Part shown: positions 28,158-37,925 of the stretch, piece after piece | Layout of the letters: each line of letters starts with the position of its first letter | Numbering within the stretch: position 1 is the first letter of the stretch | Assembly: GCA_001725945.1 (NCBI GenBank) | Contig: LRMT01000042.1 | Location: 1 to 64,000 of the forward strand | DNA length: 64,000 nt | Direction: 5' to 3' | Source: Cupriavidus sp. UYMMa02A | Lineage (GTDB): Bacteria; Pseudomonadota; Gammaproteobacteria; Burkholderiales; Burkholderiaceae | Position numbers and translations under genes: made by a program | Notes under the pieces: model-generated | The model's database searches: none | Told to the model about the DNA's origin: nothing | The model's input: only the letters and a program-made list of their open reading frames with translations

Positions 28158-28210
28158 CTTGTCTCCTCCCGCATCTCGGGTTCTGATTGAGTTATTTGGC
28201 AGAGCTTGCG

Positions 28211-28972
28211 TCAGGACAGCGGATCGTGTGCGCGAATGACAATCAGCTCGCGCGTGCCACCTGCCGAGTCAAGGCTGAGCTCCGCCCCGTCGGGGACATA
28301 GACCCATTCCCCAGTCCCGGCGGCGAACCCCTCTCCATTAATGCGCCCATGGATCGTTCCGCTGCGCACGAAGAGGACCTGCTCGGTCTCGCCGAGCCTG
28401 TGCGGCTCCGCGCTGCCATCTGGATCAAGGTCTGCCGTGTAGATGTCGAGAAACTGGGAGCCGACGGTCTGGCGCGTGATGACCGGTCTGACGAGCGCGC
28501 CACGGTAGTGCGGGAGCTCGATCCCTTCGGTGCAGAGAGGAACGTCGCGGACTTCGGCGGCGCCGGCCTGAAGGCGCGGGTCGTCCGGGCCGCTTGCGAG
28601 CACGGCTGCGTTCGGGTTTTCGCTATACGGCGGTGCGTAGACCACCATCACCTGTACCGGTTCGTCGCTGATAACCTCGAAGCGATGGAAGACGCCGGCC
28701 GCATTGAAGCTCCAGTCCCCTGCGCGCAAGATGCGCTGCTTGCCCGGTAGTTCGCCGAGACCCTCGCCGGCTAGCAGCAACGACGCCTGTTCCAGGCCTG
28801 GGTGTGCATGCGGCAACGCGCCGTGGCCCCGCGAAATCGTGCCGAGCAGGACCTCGAGCCGGCGCGCGCCGACAGTCTCCTTGCCGATGATGCGCTGGTT
28901 CGCCGTTCCGGTGTGGTTGGCCGGTGCGTACGCGGCCACGTCCGTGGCCCTCCGTACAAAGGGTGATGTCAT
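28211..28972 (-). CDS. Bicupin protein (quercetinase/pirin-like cupin)
   Basis: Intact, 253 residues. Two cupin barrels: first GALPHAHPGLEQASLLLAGE with two His and a Glu, and AGVFHRFEVISDE; second DPDGSAEPHRLGETEQVLFV and GTGEWVYVPDGAE. Metal ligands look complete in the first barrel, less so in the second. Such proteins are dioxygenases, isomerases or sensors. It lies between GntR and Bug in the operon and is likely a step or regulator of the route; the exact reaction is not readable. Confidence 0.78.
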   Translation of the reverse strand: MTSPFVRRATDVAAYAPANHTGTANQRIIGKETVGARRLEVLLGTISRGHGALPHAHPGLEQASLLLAGEGLGELPGKQRILRAGDWSFNAAGVFHRFEVISDEPVQVMVVYAPPYSENPNAAVLASGPDDPRLQAGAAEVRDVPLCTEGIELPHYRGALVRPVITRQTVGSQFLDIYTADLDPDGSAEPHRLGETEQVLFVRSGTIHGRINGEGFAAGTGEWVYVPDGAELSLDSAGGTRELIVIRAHDPLS

Positions 28973-29011
28973 TCCGATGTCTCCTCTATCGAATGGTGAA
29001 TGCAGTCGCGC

Positions 29012-29827
29012 TCAGCGGCGGCTGTCGGGGATGGCGAGCGCCGGGTAGTGCTCGGTCAGCTTGGCTGGCATCTCCACATCCAGGATGAAACGGTCGCCGC
29101 GATACCAGAACTGCCCCGCCATGAGCACATTGCCGTCGACGTCCAGCGTCGATCGGGTGATCCTGGCGATTGGCGCCCCGAACCCATAGGCGAGATCGTG
29201 GGCCAGGAGATAGTCGGCCGGCTCGACCGTCATGGTCTGCTGCATCATGCCAAGGCGATCGCCTTCGACCTGGCGGAGCAAATGAACGAGCTTGTGGTGC
29301 TTTTCGCCGCCGCGCGGAAAGCGGGCAAACACCGACGAGGCTACATACATCTCGATCAGGCAGAACGGCGTGCCGCCGTGCACATGCAGCTTGCGCACCA
29401 TCACATAGCTGTCCAGCGGCGTGCCGTGCCGGGCCAGCCCCGGCCGCAACGCCACGCCCTTGCGCATTTCGAGGATGCGGATCTCCAACTCGTCGCCGTG
29501 GGCCGACTCGTCATTGATGGCCGAGCGCAGCCCTTCTCCGGGTGCCGGGGGCTGCTTGATGACGTAGGTGCCACGACCGCGCTGGCTGCTGACCAAGCCC
29601 TCTTCCGTCAGCACCGTAAAGGCCTGGCGCACGGTGACCTTGGCGATCCCATAGATCTGCGCCAGGTCGTCCACGGTGGGCAGTTGCATGCCCACCGGGT
29701 ACTCGCCCGAAACGATCTTGTGCCGGATGACGCTGGCGAGCTGTCGATATCGCGTCACGCCGCCGGTGCCGTCGTCGGCGAGGGGGACAACCTCGTTGGC
29801 AGTGGCGTTGCCAGCGTTCAACGTCAC
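29012..29827 (-). CDS. GntR-family regulator with UTRA domain (HutC type)
   Basis: Starts at GTG 29827, overlapping the atuA-like stop by four bases (GTGA). 271 residues: winged helix TRYRQLASVIRHKIVSGEYP, VTVRQAFTVLTEEGLVSSQR, GRGTYV, then a UTRA ligand-binding domain (ARHGTPLDSYVMVRKLHVHG, CLIEMYVASSVFARFP). It is a clear paralogue of the GntR at 35775-36623. Translated within the catabolic operon, so it probably autoregulates it and responds to a pathway intermediate. Confidence 0.88.
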   Translation of the reverse strand: MTLNAGNATANEVVPLADDGTGGVTRYRQLASVIRHKIVSGEYPVGMQLPTVDDLAQIYGIAKVTVRQAFTVLTEEGLVSSQRGRGTYVIKQPPAPGEGLRSAINDESAHGDELEIRILEMRKGVALRPGLARHGTPLDSYVMVRKLHVHGGTPFCLIEMYVASSVFARFPRGGEKHHKLVHLLRQVEGDRLGMMQQTMTVEPADYLLAHDLAYGFGAPIARITRSTLDVDGNVLMAGQFWYRGDRFILDVEMPAKLTEHYPALAIPDSRR

Positions 29828-31612
29828 GACACCAGCTCCCGTGGCACGCGCACCGGCATGGTCAGCAGGATTTGCGCCATACCCTTGCCAAGGGGATCAT
29901 TGCGCAGCGACGCCATGCCACCGCCATCGAGGGCCGAGTCGCAGACAAAGTTCATGGCGTCAAAGCCTGGCAGGTCGTAGCGGGTCACCGGCCCGTTGAC
30001 CAAGTGCCCAAGCCAGTCGGCCACACGGTCCACCGTCACTTGGGCCCGCAGCACGGGCAAATACGCCGGGCGGCGCGCAATCAGCCCGATGTTGGAGGTA
30101 TCCCCCTTGTCGCCGCTGCGGCCATAGGCCAGCCGTATCAAGGGTACTTCGACCGTGTCGTGTCCCGCAGGCCCCGCGCCCGTCTGTTCAGCGAGTGCGG
30201 GCGCCGCAGGCGCGACCGGTGCTGCCGGCTCACCCAAAGGAATGGTCACGGCGCTGCGTTCGCCGTCCACCACCACCGTCGGGCTCACGGCGCTCTTGTC
30301 GAGCAGGAACGCATACTGGCGGATCGACGGCGAGGGACTGGAGCGCCCACCAGTGGAGCCAGTCGTGCCAGGCGCCCAACTCGTCCCCGCCGCGGCAATT
30401 TCGCGTGCGAACAATTCCAGCGCCGCCTTCTCGGGATGCATGACCGCCAGCCGCATCACCGCCTCGCGGGTGTGGCGCGCGGCAGCATGTGGCCCAAAAC
30501 AGGACTCCGCTCCCAGCACCTCGATGCGGGTGCGACTGTAGTCGCCCCAGCCGTCGTCCGCGAAAGTTTGCGCGTGCGGGCAAGAATCGCCTGCGCCGTG
30601 CGTTCCGCCTTGGCGACCGCGTCGACGCCGACGATGGAAAGCTGCGCGTCGCAGCGAAAGCCGTCGACATAGGTGGCGCAGACCTTGTAGGCCTTGCCCG
30701 GGGCCCGCCCGCGCGCGCCGCTGACTTCCACCAGGTCCGGGGAGGCCTGCCGAAGGGCTACCTGCGTGAAATCGCAGGTGACGTCGGGCAGCAGGTAGCG
30801 GCCGGGTCGCCGATCTCGTACAGCACCTGCTCGCCGACCGTGGCGGTATTGACCAGTCCCCCGGTGGCGGGCGGCTTGCCGACAAGGAAGGTGCCGTCGG
30901 CACGGCACTCGACCACCGGATAGCCGATGTTGTGCCAGTCCGGAACGCTCTCCCAGTCGGTATGCAGGCCGCCCGTTGCCTGGCACCCACATTCGATGAT
31001 GTGGCCGGCCAGGCTGCCTTGCGCCAGGCGGTCATAGTCGTCCGCCTGCCAGCCGAACTCGTGCATCAGCACGCCGAGTGTCACGGCGCTGTCCACGCAG
31101 CGTCCGGTGATGACGATCTGGGCGCCCTGGTCCAGCGCCTGTTTGATCGGCAAGGCCCCCAGATACGCATTGGCGCTGACCACCTTTTCTGGCAAGGGGC
31201 GGCCTTTCTGCATGTCTTGCACACCGGCTTCGCGCAGATGGGGAAGCAGGGGCATCACGTCATCGCCTTCCACCACGGCGATGCGCAGCGTCAGGCCCTG
31301 TTCCGCCGCCAGCGCGGCAATGGCCTGCGCACACCCGTGCGGGTTCATGCCGCCGGCATTGCTGACCACACGGATCCCGCGCGCGGCGATCTCTCCGAGC
31401 AGGGTCTTCATTGTCACCGTCACGAAATCGGTGGCGTAACCCAGTTCCGGCTTGCGCAATCGGGCTGCGGCCAGAATCGACATGGTCAGTTCGGCCAGGT
31501 AGTCGAACACCAGGTAATCGATATCGCCGTGGCGCACAAGCTGTGGCGCGCCGACGCTGCTGTCGCCCCAGAAGCCGGAAGCCCCGCCAATGCGTACCGT
31601 TTTCGCGTCCAT
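29824..31612 (-). CDS. AtuA-family (DUF1446) acyclic-terpene-utilisation-like protein, frameshifted
   Basis: Start at 31612 (MDAKTVRIGGASGFWGDSSV), the DUF1446 opening, followed by YLVFDYLAELTMSILA, GIRVVSNAGGMNPHGCA, VITGRCVDSAVTLGVL and GHIIECGCQATGG. Single bases are missing near 30803 and 30568; then YLLPDVTCDFTQVAL and, in the last frame, DDGWGDYSRTRIEVLG, IRLAYGRSGDKGDTSNIGLI. The C-terminal domain (about 100 residues) is the AtuA-like tail. Corrected length about 596 residues. AtuA is needed for citronellol/geraniol acid breakdown in Pseudomonas, with unknown reaction. Beside a CoA transferase and enoyl-CoA hydratase it points to a branched or cyclic acid route. Confidence 0.87.
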
Positions 31613-31622
31613 TTCCGTCTCC

Positions 31623-32390
31623 TTATCTGCCTGTCCACATGGGCTGGCGCTTCTCGCGGAATGCCAGTTGGCCTTCGCGCGCGTCCTCGGTCAGTGCAAA
31701 CAGCCCTATCTGGCTTTCCGTGAACGCCATGGACTGCTCGAACGACATGGTTTCCACATGCTTGAGCGTGTACAGTCCGCGGCGGATAGCGGCGGGCGAT
31801 TGTTCAGCCATGCGGGCCAGCAAGCGGCCCAGCTCGGCGTCGAGATCGTCGCTGACGTAATTGACCAGTCCGGCGGCCAGCGCTTCCCTCGCCGAAATCG
31901 GCTCGCCGCACAGGCAGAGTTCGGTGAGCCTGCGACGTGGCAGCAGATGCTGCAGTACGCTCAGGACCTGCGCCGGAAACAGGCCCACGTTGACCTCTGG
32001 CAGGCCGAAGACGGCGCCTTCGCTCGCGACCGCCAGGTCGCACATGGCCATCAGTCCCATGCCACCTGCCATGCAGGCGCCGTTGACCCGCGCGATCAGC
32101 GGCACTGTTGACTGCCTGGCGCAGCGGAACAGGTCGGCCATCCCCTGGTAGGGGTCCGCGTAATCGAACCTGAACGATTTGCCGGTCTGCAGATCGGCGC
32201 CGGCGCAGAATGCCTGCTCGCCGGTTCCCGTAATGACCACGGCGCGGATGTCGGCCTCGCGATCGGCGCGCAGGATGCCGTCGCGAAGTCCCTGCAGCAC
32301 CCCTGGCGTGATGGCATTGCGGCGCTGCGGCCGGTTGATGGTCAGGTAGAGTGCCGCGTCCCGGACCTCGCACAGCAGTTCATCATTCAC
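31623..32390 (-). CDS. Enoyl-CoA hydratase/isomerase family protein
   Basis: Intact, 255 residues. Crotonase motifs: NRPQRRNAITPGVLQGLRDG, FCAGADLQTGKSFRF (oxyanion hole), IARVNGACMAGGMGLMAMCD (second oxyanion-hole region) and FGLPEVNVGLFPAQVLSVLQ, with the Glu of PEV at the first catalytic position. The start overlaps the CoA-transferase stop by eight bases, so the two are coupled. It adds water to (or isomerises) an enoyl-CoA made in this operon. Confidence 0.9.
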   Translation of the reverse strand: MNDELLCEVRDAALYLTINRPQRRNAITPGVLQGLRDGILRADREADIRAVVITGTGEQAFCAGADLQTGKSFRFDYADPYQGMADLFRCARQSTVPLIARVNGACMAGGMGLMAMCDLAVASEGAVFGLPEVNVGLFPAQVLSVLQHLLPRRRLTELCLCGEPISAREALAAGLVNYVSDDLDAELGRLLARMAEQSPAAIRRGLYTLKHVETMSFEQSMAFTESQIGLFALTEDAREGQLAFREKRQPMWTGR

Positions 32391-33636
32391 GGGGAGTCTC
32401 TCCTTCGGTTCGTTGCGCTATTGACCCGTCCCTGGAGATGCCTGACGCGAACAGGGTATCGATGGCGTCGTCGTCGTAGCCGGCCTCACGCAGGACCTCA
32501 CGGCTGTGCTCACCGAGGCCGGGCGCATGGCGGCGGCTTGTCGGCGGGGTGCCATGCCATTCGCTGGGCACCGCCATCTCCCGGATACGTCCGACGGCCG
32601 GGTGGTCCGATTCGCTGAAGAAACCGATGTCCTGCAAATGGGGATCGTCCAGCAACGACTCGAACGTGTGCATCGGAAAGACCGGCACATCGGCCTCCTT
32701 GAGCAGGGTGCGCCATTCCTCGGTGGTGCGCTTGGCCATTTCGTCGCTGACCATGGCATACAGCTCGGTGATGTTGGCGGTGCGGGTGTTGATGTTGGCG
32801 AAGCGCGGATCGGTGTCGTACAGGTTCGGCTTGCCAATGACCTTGAGGAAGGCCTGCCAATGATGATCGTGATAGATCAGGCAGCAGACATGTCCGTCCT
32901 TCGTCCGGTACGGACGCCGCTCCGGCGAGAGCAGGCGCGGATAGCCGAAGCCGCCTTTTGCCGGGACGAAGGTCTCGCCATACAGGTGGTCCCCCATCAC
33001 ATAGGGAACCATGGTCTCGAACATGGGGACATCAACGCGCTGGCCCTTGCCGGTGCTCATGCGCGAATACAGGGCGGCACAGATGACGCCGAACGCATAG
33101 AGTCCGACCGAGCGATCCGCGATGGTGATCGGCAGATATCGGGGGCTGTCGCCACTGCCCAGCGAAACGGCCAGCGGCAGGCCGGTTGCGGCCTGGATCA
33201 GGTCATCAAAGGCAGCCTGGGGCGCGTAGCGTCCGCGCTGCGAAAAGCCGAACATGCCAACATAGACCAGGCGCGGATTGATGGCCGACAGCGTTTCATA
33301 ATCCAGCCCCAGCCGCTGCATGGCCTGCGGGCGCACGTTGTAGGCCAGCACGTCAGCATCCCGCACCAGGCAGAGCAGGGCCTCCCGCCCCTCGGGCGCT
33401 TTGAGGTCAAGCACGATGCTGCGCTTGTTGCGGTTCAGGCCCAGGAAGAGCGGCCCCAGTTTTTCATCGCCGCAGGGACCTATGCCGCGCGTACTGTCTC
33501 CGCCCGGAGCCTCGACCTTGATCACGTCGGCGCCTAGATCAGCCAGCATCTGGGTGGCGGAGGGCCCCATGAAGACTGACGTGATGTCAACGACTTTCAC
33601 GCCGGCCAGCGGCCCCGTTGTCTGCTCTTTCTTCAT
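32383..33636 (-). CDS. CaiB/BaiF (class III) CoA transferase
   Basis: Intact, 417 residues from ATG 33636 (MKKEQTTGPLAGVKVVDITS); a longer frame upstream is not needed. Family III motifs: GPSATQMLADLGADVIKVEA, NRNKRSIVLDLKAPEGRE, YVGMFGFSQRGRYAPQAAFD (catalytic Asp at the family position), and GKGQRVDVPMFETMV. It moves CoA from one acyl-CoA to another acid, activating the substrate without ATP. First of the coupled CoA-transferase/hydratase/AtuA/GntR set. Confidence 0.92.
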   Translation of the reverse strand: MKKEQTTGPLAGVKVVDITSVFMGPSATQMLADLGADVIKVEAPGGDSTRGIGPCGDEKLGPLFLGLNRNKRSIVLDLKAPEGREALLCLVRDADVLAYNVRPQAMQRLGLDYETLSAINPRLVYVGMFGFSQRGRYAPQAAFDDLIQAATGLPLAVSLGSGDSPRYLPITIADRSVGLYAFGVICAALYSRMSTGKGQRVDVPMFETMVPYVMGDHLYGETFVPAKGGFGYPRLLSPERRPYRTKDGHVCCLIYHDHHWQAFLKVIGKPNLYDTDPRFANINTRTANITELYAMVSDEMAKRTTEEWRTLLKEADVPVFPMHTFESLLDDPHLQDIGFFSESDHPAVGRIREMAVPSEWHGTPPTSRRHAPGLGEHSREVLREAGYDDDAIDTLFASGISRDGSIAQRTEGETPRE

Positions 33637-33734
33637 ATCCTTTTCATCTCGGTGGGGCGATGTATGACGGCTGGCCTGAGGGCAACCGTTGCCTGCCGAT
33701 TGGCCGTGGCATCGCGCTTGCAACAAAACATCGA

Positions 33735-34840
33735 TCATCGGTCGGGCTCCGGCTTCGCTAGCTCAGGTATCCGCTTCTTGATTTTCGAGATGGTGTGGAG
33801 CTTCACCCGCTGCGCCCACGGCCCATCGATGGTGCGCAGGTTCTTGTCCTTGAGATGCGCCAGGCCAAGCTCGTCGCTGAGTTGCGCAAGGGACGTCTCG
33901 ACATCGAGCGAGAGGTTGGTGACAAGAATGTCGCCGCCATGGAAGACGAGGCTGTTCGACCAGAGGAAGCCGATGGGCGCCCCCTTGCGATCGATGCCGC
34001 CGAAGTCACCGAGCTTGGCAATCACCCGCCCCTGCGTCGGCTCGAGCACGATTATCTCGTTGGACTGGTTGCAGGCGATCCAGAGGTTGTCGTGCTCATC
34101 GATCTTCACGCCGTCGGGTCCGCCGCCGATCCGGTTGACGAAGACTTCAGGCGTGCCGGGCTCGAGCGTCGAGCCGGTCACCGGTATCCTGACAATGGTG
34201 TCGTTCGACGTATTGGCGACGAACAAGGCCGTCATCTTGTTGTTGAACGCCAGGCCATTGGCGCCGATGGTCGGTGGTATCCGCGTGGGCTTCAGCAGCG
34301 CGCTGGTGACCCATGCCGACGCTTCGCCGCCGTCGGGTCCGACTTTCCAGATGATGCCCTGGTGGGCGTCGGTCACATAGACGTTTCCGGCGGGGTCGAA
34401 CGTCAACCCGTCGAGGCCGGGGTTCTTGCCGGAGACCGTCATGAACACGGAAGAGGCACCCGTCCCGGGATCGACGCTCAGGACCTTCGCGCAAGGTAGT
34501 CGACCACGAGCAACTGGCCCGTCCGGGGATGGAAGCCGAGGTCAAGCAACAATCGGCTCGAGCCCTTGATACTGACAGTGCGCAGGTGCTTGCCCTGCGG
34601 GTCGAACACAAGAAGCGCGCCCTCGCTCGTCCTGGGTTTTTCCACCGCCACCGTGACGACGTAGACGTTGCCCTCGCGGTCCACGGTGATCCCCTCGGGA
34701 TGCGCCTCGCCCGTGGGCAAAGTGGCGAATGTCTCAACTTTGCCGCGCTCCCACGCTCTTGCGGCTAGCGGCGTTGCCAGCAACACGAGCAAAATCAGCA
34801 TCGGCAGTATCGGCATCCCCTGGGACTTGATCATTCTCAT
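33735..34840 (-). CDS. Secreted SMP-30/gluconolactonase-like beta-propeller protein (frameshifted)
   Basis: Start at 34840 (MRMIKSQGMPILPMLILLVL) with a clear signal peptide ending ARA. Propeller blades with repeated G-N-V-Y-V and D-G-V-K motifs: GITVDREGNVYVVTVAVEK, LDGLTFDPAGNVYVTDA, PPTIGANGLAFNNKMTAL and GGPDGVKIDEHDNLWIACNQ. A base is missing near 34490. Corrected length 368 residues. Members bind calcium and open lactones, but many are only distantly related; this one is periplasmic. It lies upstream of the CoA transferase, 98 bases away, in the same direction. Confidence 0.8.
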
Positions 34841-34977
34841 GTTGCACTCGCTCAATCTCGGGATTGATGGATCGTCACGCATTGATCTGATCGGTGTCGT
34901 ACACGCTGGTCGGTAGGGCGCAGACGAGCGGCACCGCGCAGGCCGACGAGCGGCCTGCCTTTGGTGTCAGTCGCCCT

Positions 34978-35525
34978 TTATCCGGTGGTAACGTCGGCGC
35001 CGTTGCCGCGGACGTAGGGCACCGGTCCGATGCCGCGCGCCGCCGCGAGAGTCTCGATTGCATATTGAATCGAGAGCGCGTCATTGAGCGAGTGGAACGT
35101 GCCGTCCTCGTTAAAGCTCACCTGCGCGCCTTCGATCCAGGCGATGGTGATCGTGTCCTCGGTGTTGTCCTCGGGGGTGTAGAAGGTGTGCACCGAGCCG
35201 CCGGGCTCGTACAGATAGGAGCCCGCCGTCTGCGGCTGGTCGGGGTACTCGCGATACTTCCAGCAGCCCTGGATGGTCCACACCTGCGCCGTACCGGTGT
35301 GGTAGTGAATCGGCAGGGAACAACCGGGTTCCACGATGGCCATGAAGACCCACTCTCCGCGCTCGGGGTCCAGGCGCAGCGGCCTGATGTGGATGCCTGG
35401 AAAGACATCCTTGATCAGCGGGATCTGCTCGATGTTGACGGTCAGGAGCTTGTCCTGCGGCAGGGCGGGCAACGGCAGCCGGGCGCAGTGGACGTGGTGG
35501 GCTGTGCGAGAATTTTTGCATCCAT
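34978..35525 (-). CDS. Cupin protein, 2,4'-dihydroxyacetophenone dioxygenase type (frameshifted)
   Basis: The start at 35525 (MDAKILAQPTTSTA, GGAGACAACTC upstream) needs one base near 35485 to join the main frame (LPALPQDKLLTVNIEQIPL). Cupin motif 1 is PGCSLPIHYHTGTAQVWTI with two His; motif 2 is YEPGGSVHTFYTPEDN with the third His. The central VWTIQGCWKYREYPD is typical of the DAD/acetylacetone-dioxygenase-like group. Corrected length 182 residues. DAD cleaves aromatic hydroxyketones with non-haem iron. A decayed second copy lies at 36.66-36.81 kb. Confidence 0.75.
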
Positions 35526-35774
35526 GAGTTGTCTCCGTTTGCTAGAGGATGTGAAACAGTAGAAGGAAACCTTCCTTTGATGAGACCGAAGAGGCACGCC
35601 GGTGCGGCGGGGAACTCAGCGTTGCGGCGCCAACGCGCCGGAGGAATAGAAGCACGCCGTTCCATGGGAAGCCCTGGACACCCGCTGGCAGGCCTGCATG
35701 TCAGCTCAATACTTCTAAAGTTCTAATGTTGGAATGTTAGGGGTTACCGAAGGAATTTGCTGCCCTTGTTTACC

Positions 35775-36623
35775 CTAGAGGCCGAACGAGGGAGGCGTTA
35801 GCCTTGCTTGCGCTCGGGCAGGTGGCCGGCGTTGGGGTCGTTGGATGGCGGGCACCGCCTTCAAGGCGGACGCGGGGATGTCGACTTCAGAGACGTAGCG
35901 GTCACCTCGATACCAGGTGACGCCTGCGTACAGGACGATGCCTTTGCCGTCCAGCAGGCATCGCGACATCTTCGCGACCGGTGAGGCGAACGGGATTTTG
36001 AGCATGTCGCACAGAGGAAAATCCGCCGGCATCACGGTCATGCGTTGTCGCACGCGTTTGCCGCGCGAGCCCAACTCGTCGAGCACTGCGGCGAGAAGCT
36101 TTTTTTTCTGGACCGTGTCCTTGGGTAACAAGTCGAAGATCGGGGTCAATACATAGATCTCCGCGTAGCAGAACGGCTCGCCGGAATAGGTGTGCAGCTT
36201 GCGGACACAGACATACTCGTCGTTCGACTGGTCGCCCGGCCCGAGCAGTTCCTGCGGTACCCCGGTGCGACGCCGGACTTCGATGACCTCAAAGGCGAGC
36301 GCCTCAGGCGCGGCGAACGGATCGTTGATCGCCAGTTCGATGTCGCCCATGGCGGCGGGCAGGGCCGCCACGTGGGTCCCGATGCCTCGCTGGCTACGAA
36401 TCAGCCCTTCTTTGGAAAGCAGCTCATACGCCTGCCGGACGGTAACCACGGCCACGCCCAGGTCAGCTGCGAGCTGCGTGATCGGCGGAAGCAGCATGCC
36501 GAGCGGATACTCGCCCTTTGCGATCCGATACCTCAGCAACGAAGCCAGCCGCTGATATTGCGTAACGCCCCGTTCTGCCGACAGTTCTGCCCGCTCAATC
36601 CCCGTACTTCGATCGTCCGTCAT
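35775..36623 (-). CDS. GntR-family regulator with UTRA domain (second copy)
   Basis: Intact, 282 residues, start at 36623. Motifs: TQYQRLASLLRYRIAKGEYP, VVTVRQAYELLSKEGLIRSQ, RGIGTHVA, then UTRA (SNDEYVCVRKLHTYSGEPFC, YAEIYVLTPIFDLLPKD). It is paralogous to the GntR at 29012-29827 and likely controls the cupin and SMP-30 genes downstream. A lysine-rich patch (KDTVQKKKLL) is unusual for the family and low in GC. Confidence 0.88.
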   Translation of the reverse strand: MTDDRSTGIERAELSAERGVTQYQRLASLLRYRIAKGEYPLGMLLPPITQLAADLGVAVVTVRQAYELLSKEGLIRSQRGIGTHVAALPAAMGDIELAINDPFAAPEALAFEVIEVRRRTGVPQELLGPGDQSNDEYVCVRKLHTYSGEPFCYAEIYVLTPIFDLLPKDTVQKKKLLAAVLDELGSRGKRVRQRMTVMPADFPLCDMLKIPFASPVAKMSRCLLDGKGIVLYAGVTWYRGDRYVSEVDIPASALKAVPAIQRPQRRPPARAQARLTPPSFGL

Positions 36624-36659
36624 TCCAATTGCCTAATCTCCTGAACATTGGAGTATGCA

Positions 36660-36815
36660 CCAGAAGAACGGGTGGGCCCTTCGCTGGCAGGCGTCGCGGC
36701 TGGTCGGGGTACTCGCGATACTTCCAGCAGCCCTGGATCGTCCACACCTGCACCGCACGGTTGTGGTAGCGAATCCGCGAGAAACAGTGCTCGGGAATGT
36801 TGGATAGCGGCATAA
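36660..36815 (-). pseudogene. Remnant of a dihydroxyacetophenone-dioxygenase-like cupin gene
   Basis: About 50 bases (36699-36752) are nearly identical to the live cupin gene at 35240-35290. The peptide reads SRIRYHNRAVQVWTIQGCWK then YREYPDQP, versus LPIHYHTGTAQVWTIQGCWK and YREYPDQP in the full gene. After this the frame degenerates (RRLPAKGPPVLLVH). Only the middle of the barrel survives. It lies just upstream of the GntR gene, on the same strand. Confidence 0.75.
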
Positions 36816-36881
36816 CATGCGGAGTGGACCAGGACCAGGAACTGGTAAACTCGGCGGCTTCTGGATGGCTATAACCACAAG

Positions 36882-37589
36882 ATGCCTGCCTCTGTCTCCC
36901 CTACAGATCACCGTCCCCGCGTGGCCGCCGAGCGGCGCGCGCGCATGCGCAAAAGGCTGCTGGAAAGCGCGATGATCGTGTTCGCGCAGAAGGGTCTCGG
37001 GGCCAGCGTCATTCCGGAAGTGGTGGCAGCGGCGGAAGTCTCGAAAGGCTCGTTCTACAATTATTTCCGCACCAACGAGGAATTGCTGGTGGCGGTCAGC
37101 GAGGAATTGAGCAACGAGATGCTGGCGCTGATCGAGGGCGCCGTGGGCGGCATCGAGGACCCAGCGCTGCGCGTAGCCACCGGCGTCCGATCTTATCTGC
37201 ATCTGGTGCGCTCCTATCCGATCGTCGCCCGCTTTCTTTGCAGCGCCGGCCTCAGCTTGGCCGGCAAGGGCAGTGCCATGTTCGACTACCTGCCGCCGGA
37301 CCTCAAGGAAGGCCAGAAGCGAGGCTTTTTCAGCCCCATGCCGATCGACGCCGCTGTCGACTTGATCGCGGGCACCTGCCTCATCGCTGTGTATCGAATG
37401 ACTAACAGCCGCACGGCCAAGCGCTATCCGGAAACCCTTGTCGAGGCCATGCTGCGTGGACTCGGCATCGGCACGGCCATGGCGCATGCATTGACAGAAG
37501 CGCCCATCCCAAAGCTGACGGCTCCGCCCGAATCGATGCTTGCCAAGACGGAGGCCCGCACGGCGTCCGCAAACGGAGACTCCGCCTGA
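36882..37589 (+). CDS. TetR-family regulator (first)
   Basis: Intact, 235 residues. HTH: RARMRKRLLESAMIVFAQKG, then VVAAAEVSKGSFYNYFRTNE. The ligand domain is unremarkable (RSYLHLVRSYPIVARFLCSA, PIDAAVDLIAGTCLIAVYR). It is a distant paralogue of the TetR at 49826-50587 (same GxFYxYF and closely spaced AERRxRM start). Its last codons (TASANGDSA) lie in the region shared with the repeat copy near 49.77 kb, so the 3' end may be a fusion to that repeat. Target not known. Confidence 0.88.
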   Translation: MPASVSPTDHRPRVAAERRARMRKRLLESAMIVFAQKGLGASVIPEVVAAAEVSKGSFYNYFRTNEELLVAVSEELSNEMLALIEGAVGGIEDPALRVATGVRSYLHLVRSYPIVARFLCSAGLSLAGKGSAMFDYLPPDLKEGQKRGFFSPMPIDAAVDLIAGTCLIAVYRMTNSRTAKRYPETLVEAMLRGLGIGTAMAHALTEAPIPKLTAPPESMLAKTEARTASANGDSA

Positions 37590-37925
37590 CTCGTGGGATA
37601 CGGACAGGGATGTCCGGAGACAGGTTCATCCTGAAGCGATACCAAGGGTAGCGGCCAAGGCGCCGACAAGCTGAGTTTCGCCTCCATCGGGCGCGTCCGA
37701 GCAATCTCGTCGGCGCTATGTGCGTCGATCGACGGTGCGGACGATCCGGTTGGGGATTTCCGTGGCCAATTCCGCGGATCAGGGCATCTGGAGACGAGAG
37801 TCCCTGTAGAACAGAAGCCGCTAACTCATTCGCTCGCGGCGCTCAGCGCCGACACGCTTGCGGTGGTTTGCCATTTGCGGCTGCGGACTTTCCACACCGG
37901 ACTGATCGTTCGGGTGAACTTCTCG
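37567..37925 (-). pseudogene. Internally deleted remnant of a TetR gene
   Basis: The stretch 37567-37720 matches 49775-49930, the 3' end of the TetR gene on the minus strand, at roughly 80 per cent by eye. At GTCGATC the match jumps to 50260 (CGACGGTGCGGAC), so about 330 bases of TetR coding are absent. From 37825 it matches again the 5' part of TetR (50448-50540; MANHRKRVGAERRERM). The remnant is on the same strand as the live gene. It forms the left edge of a 12-kb segment. Confidence 0.72.
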
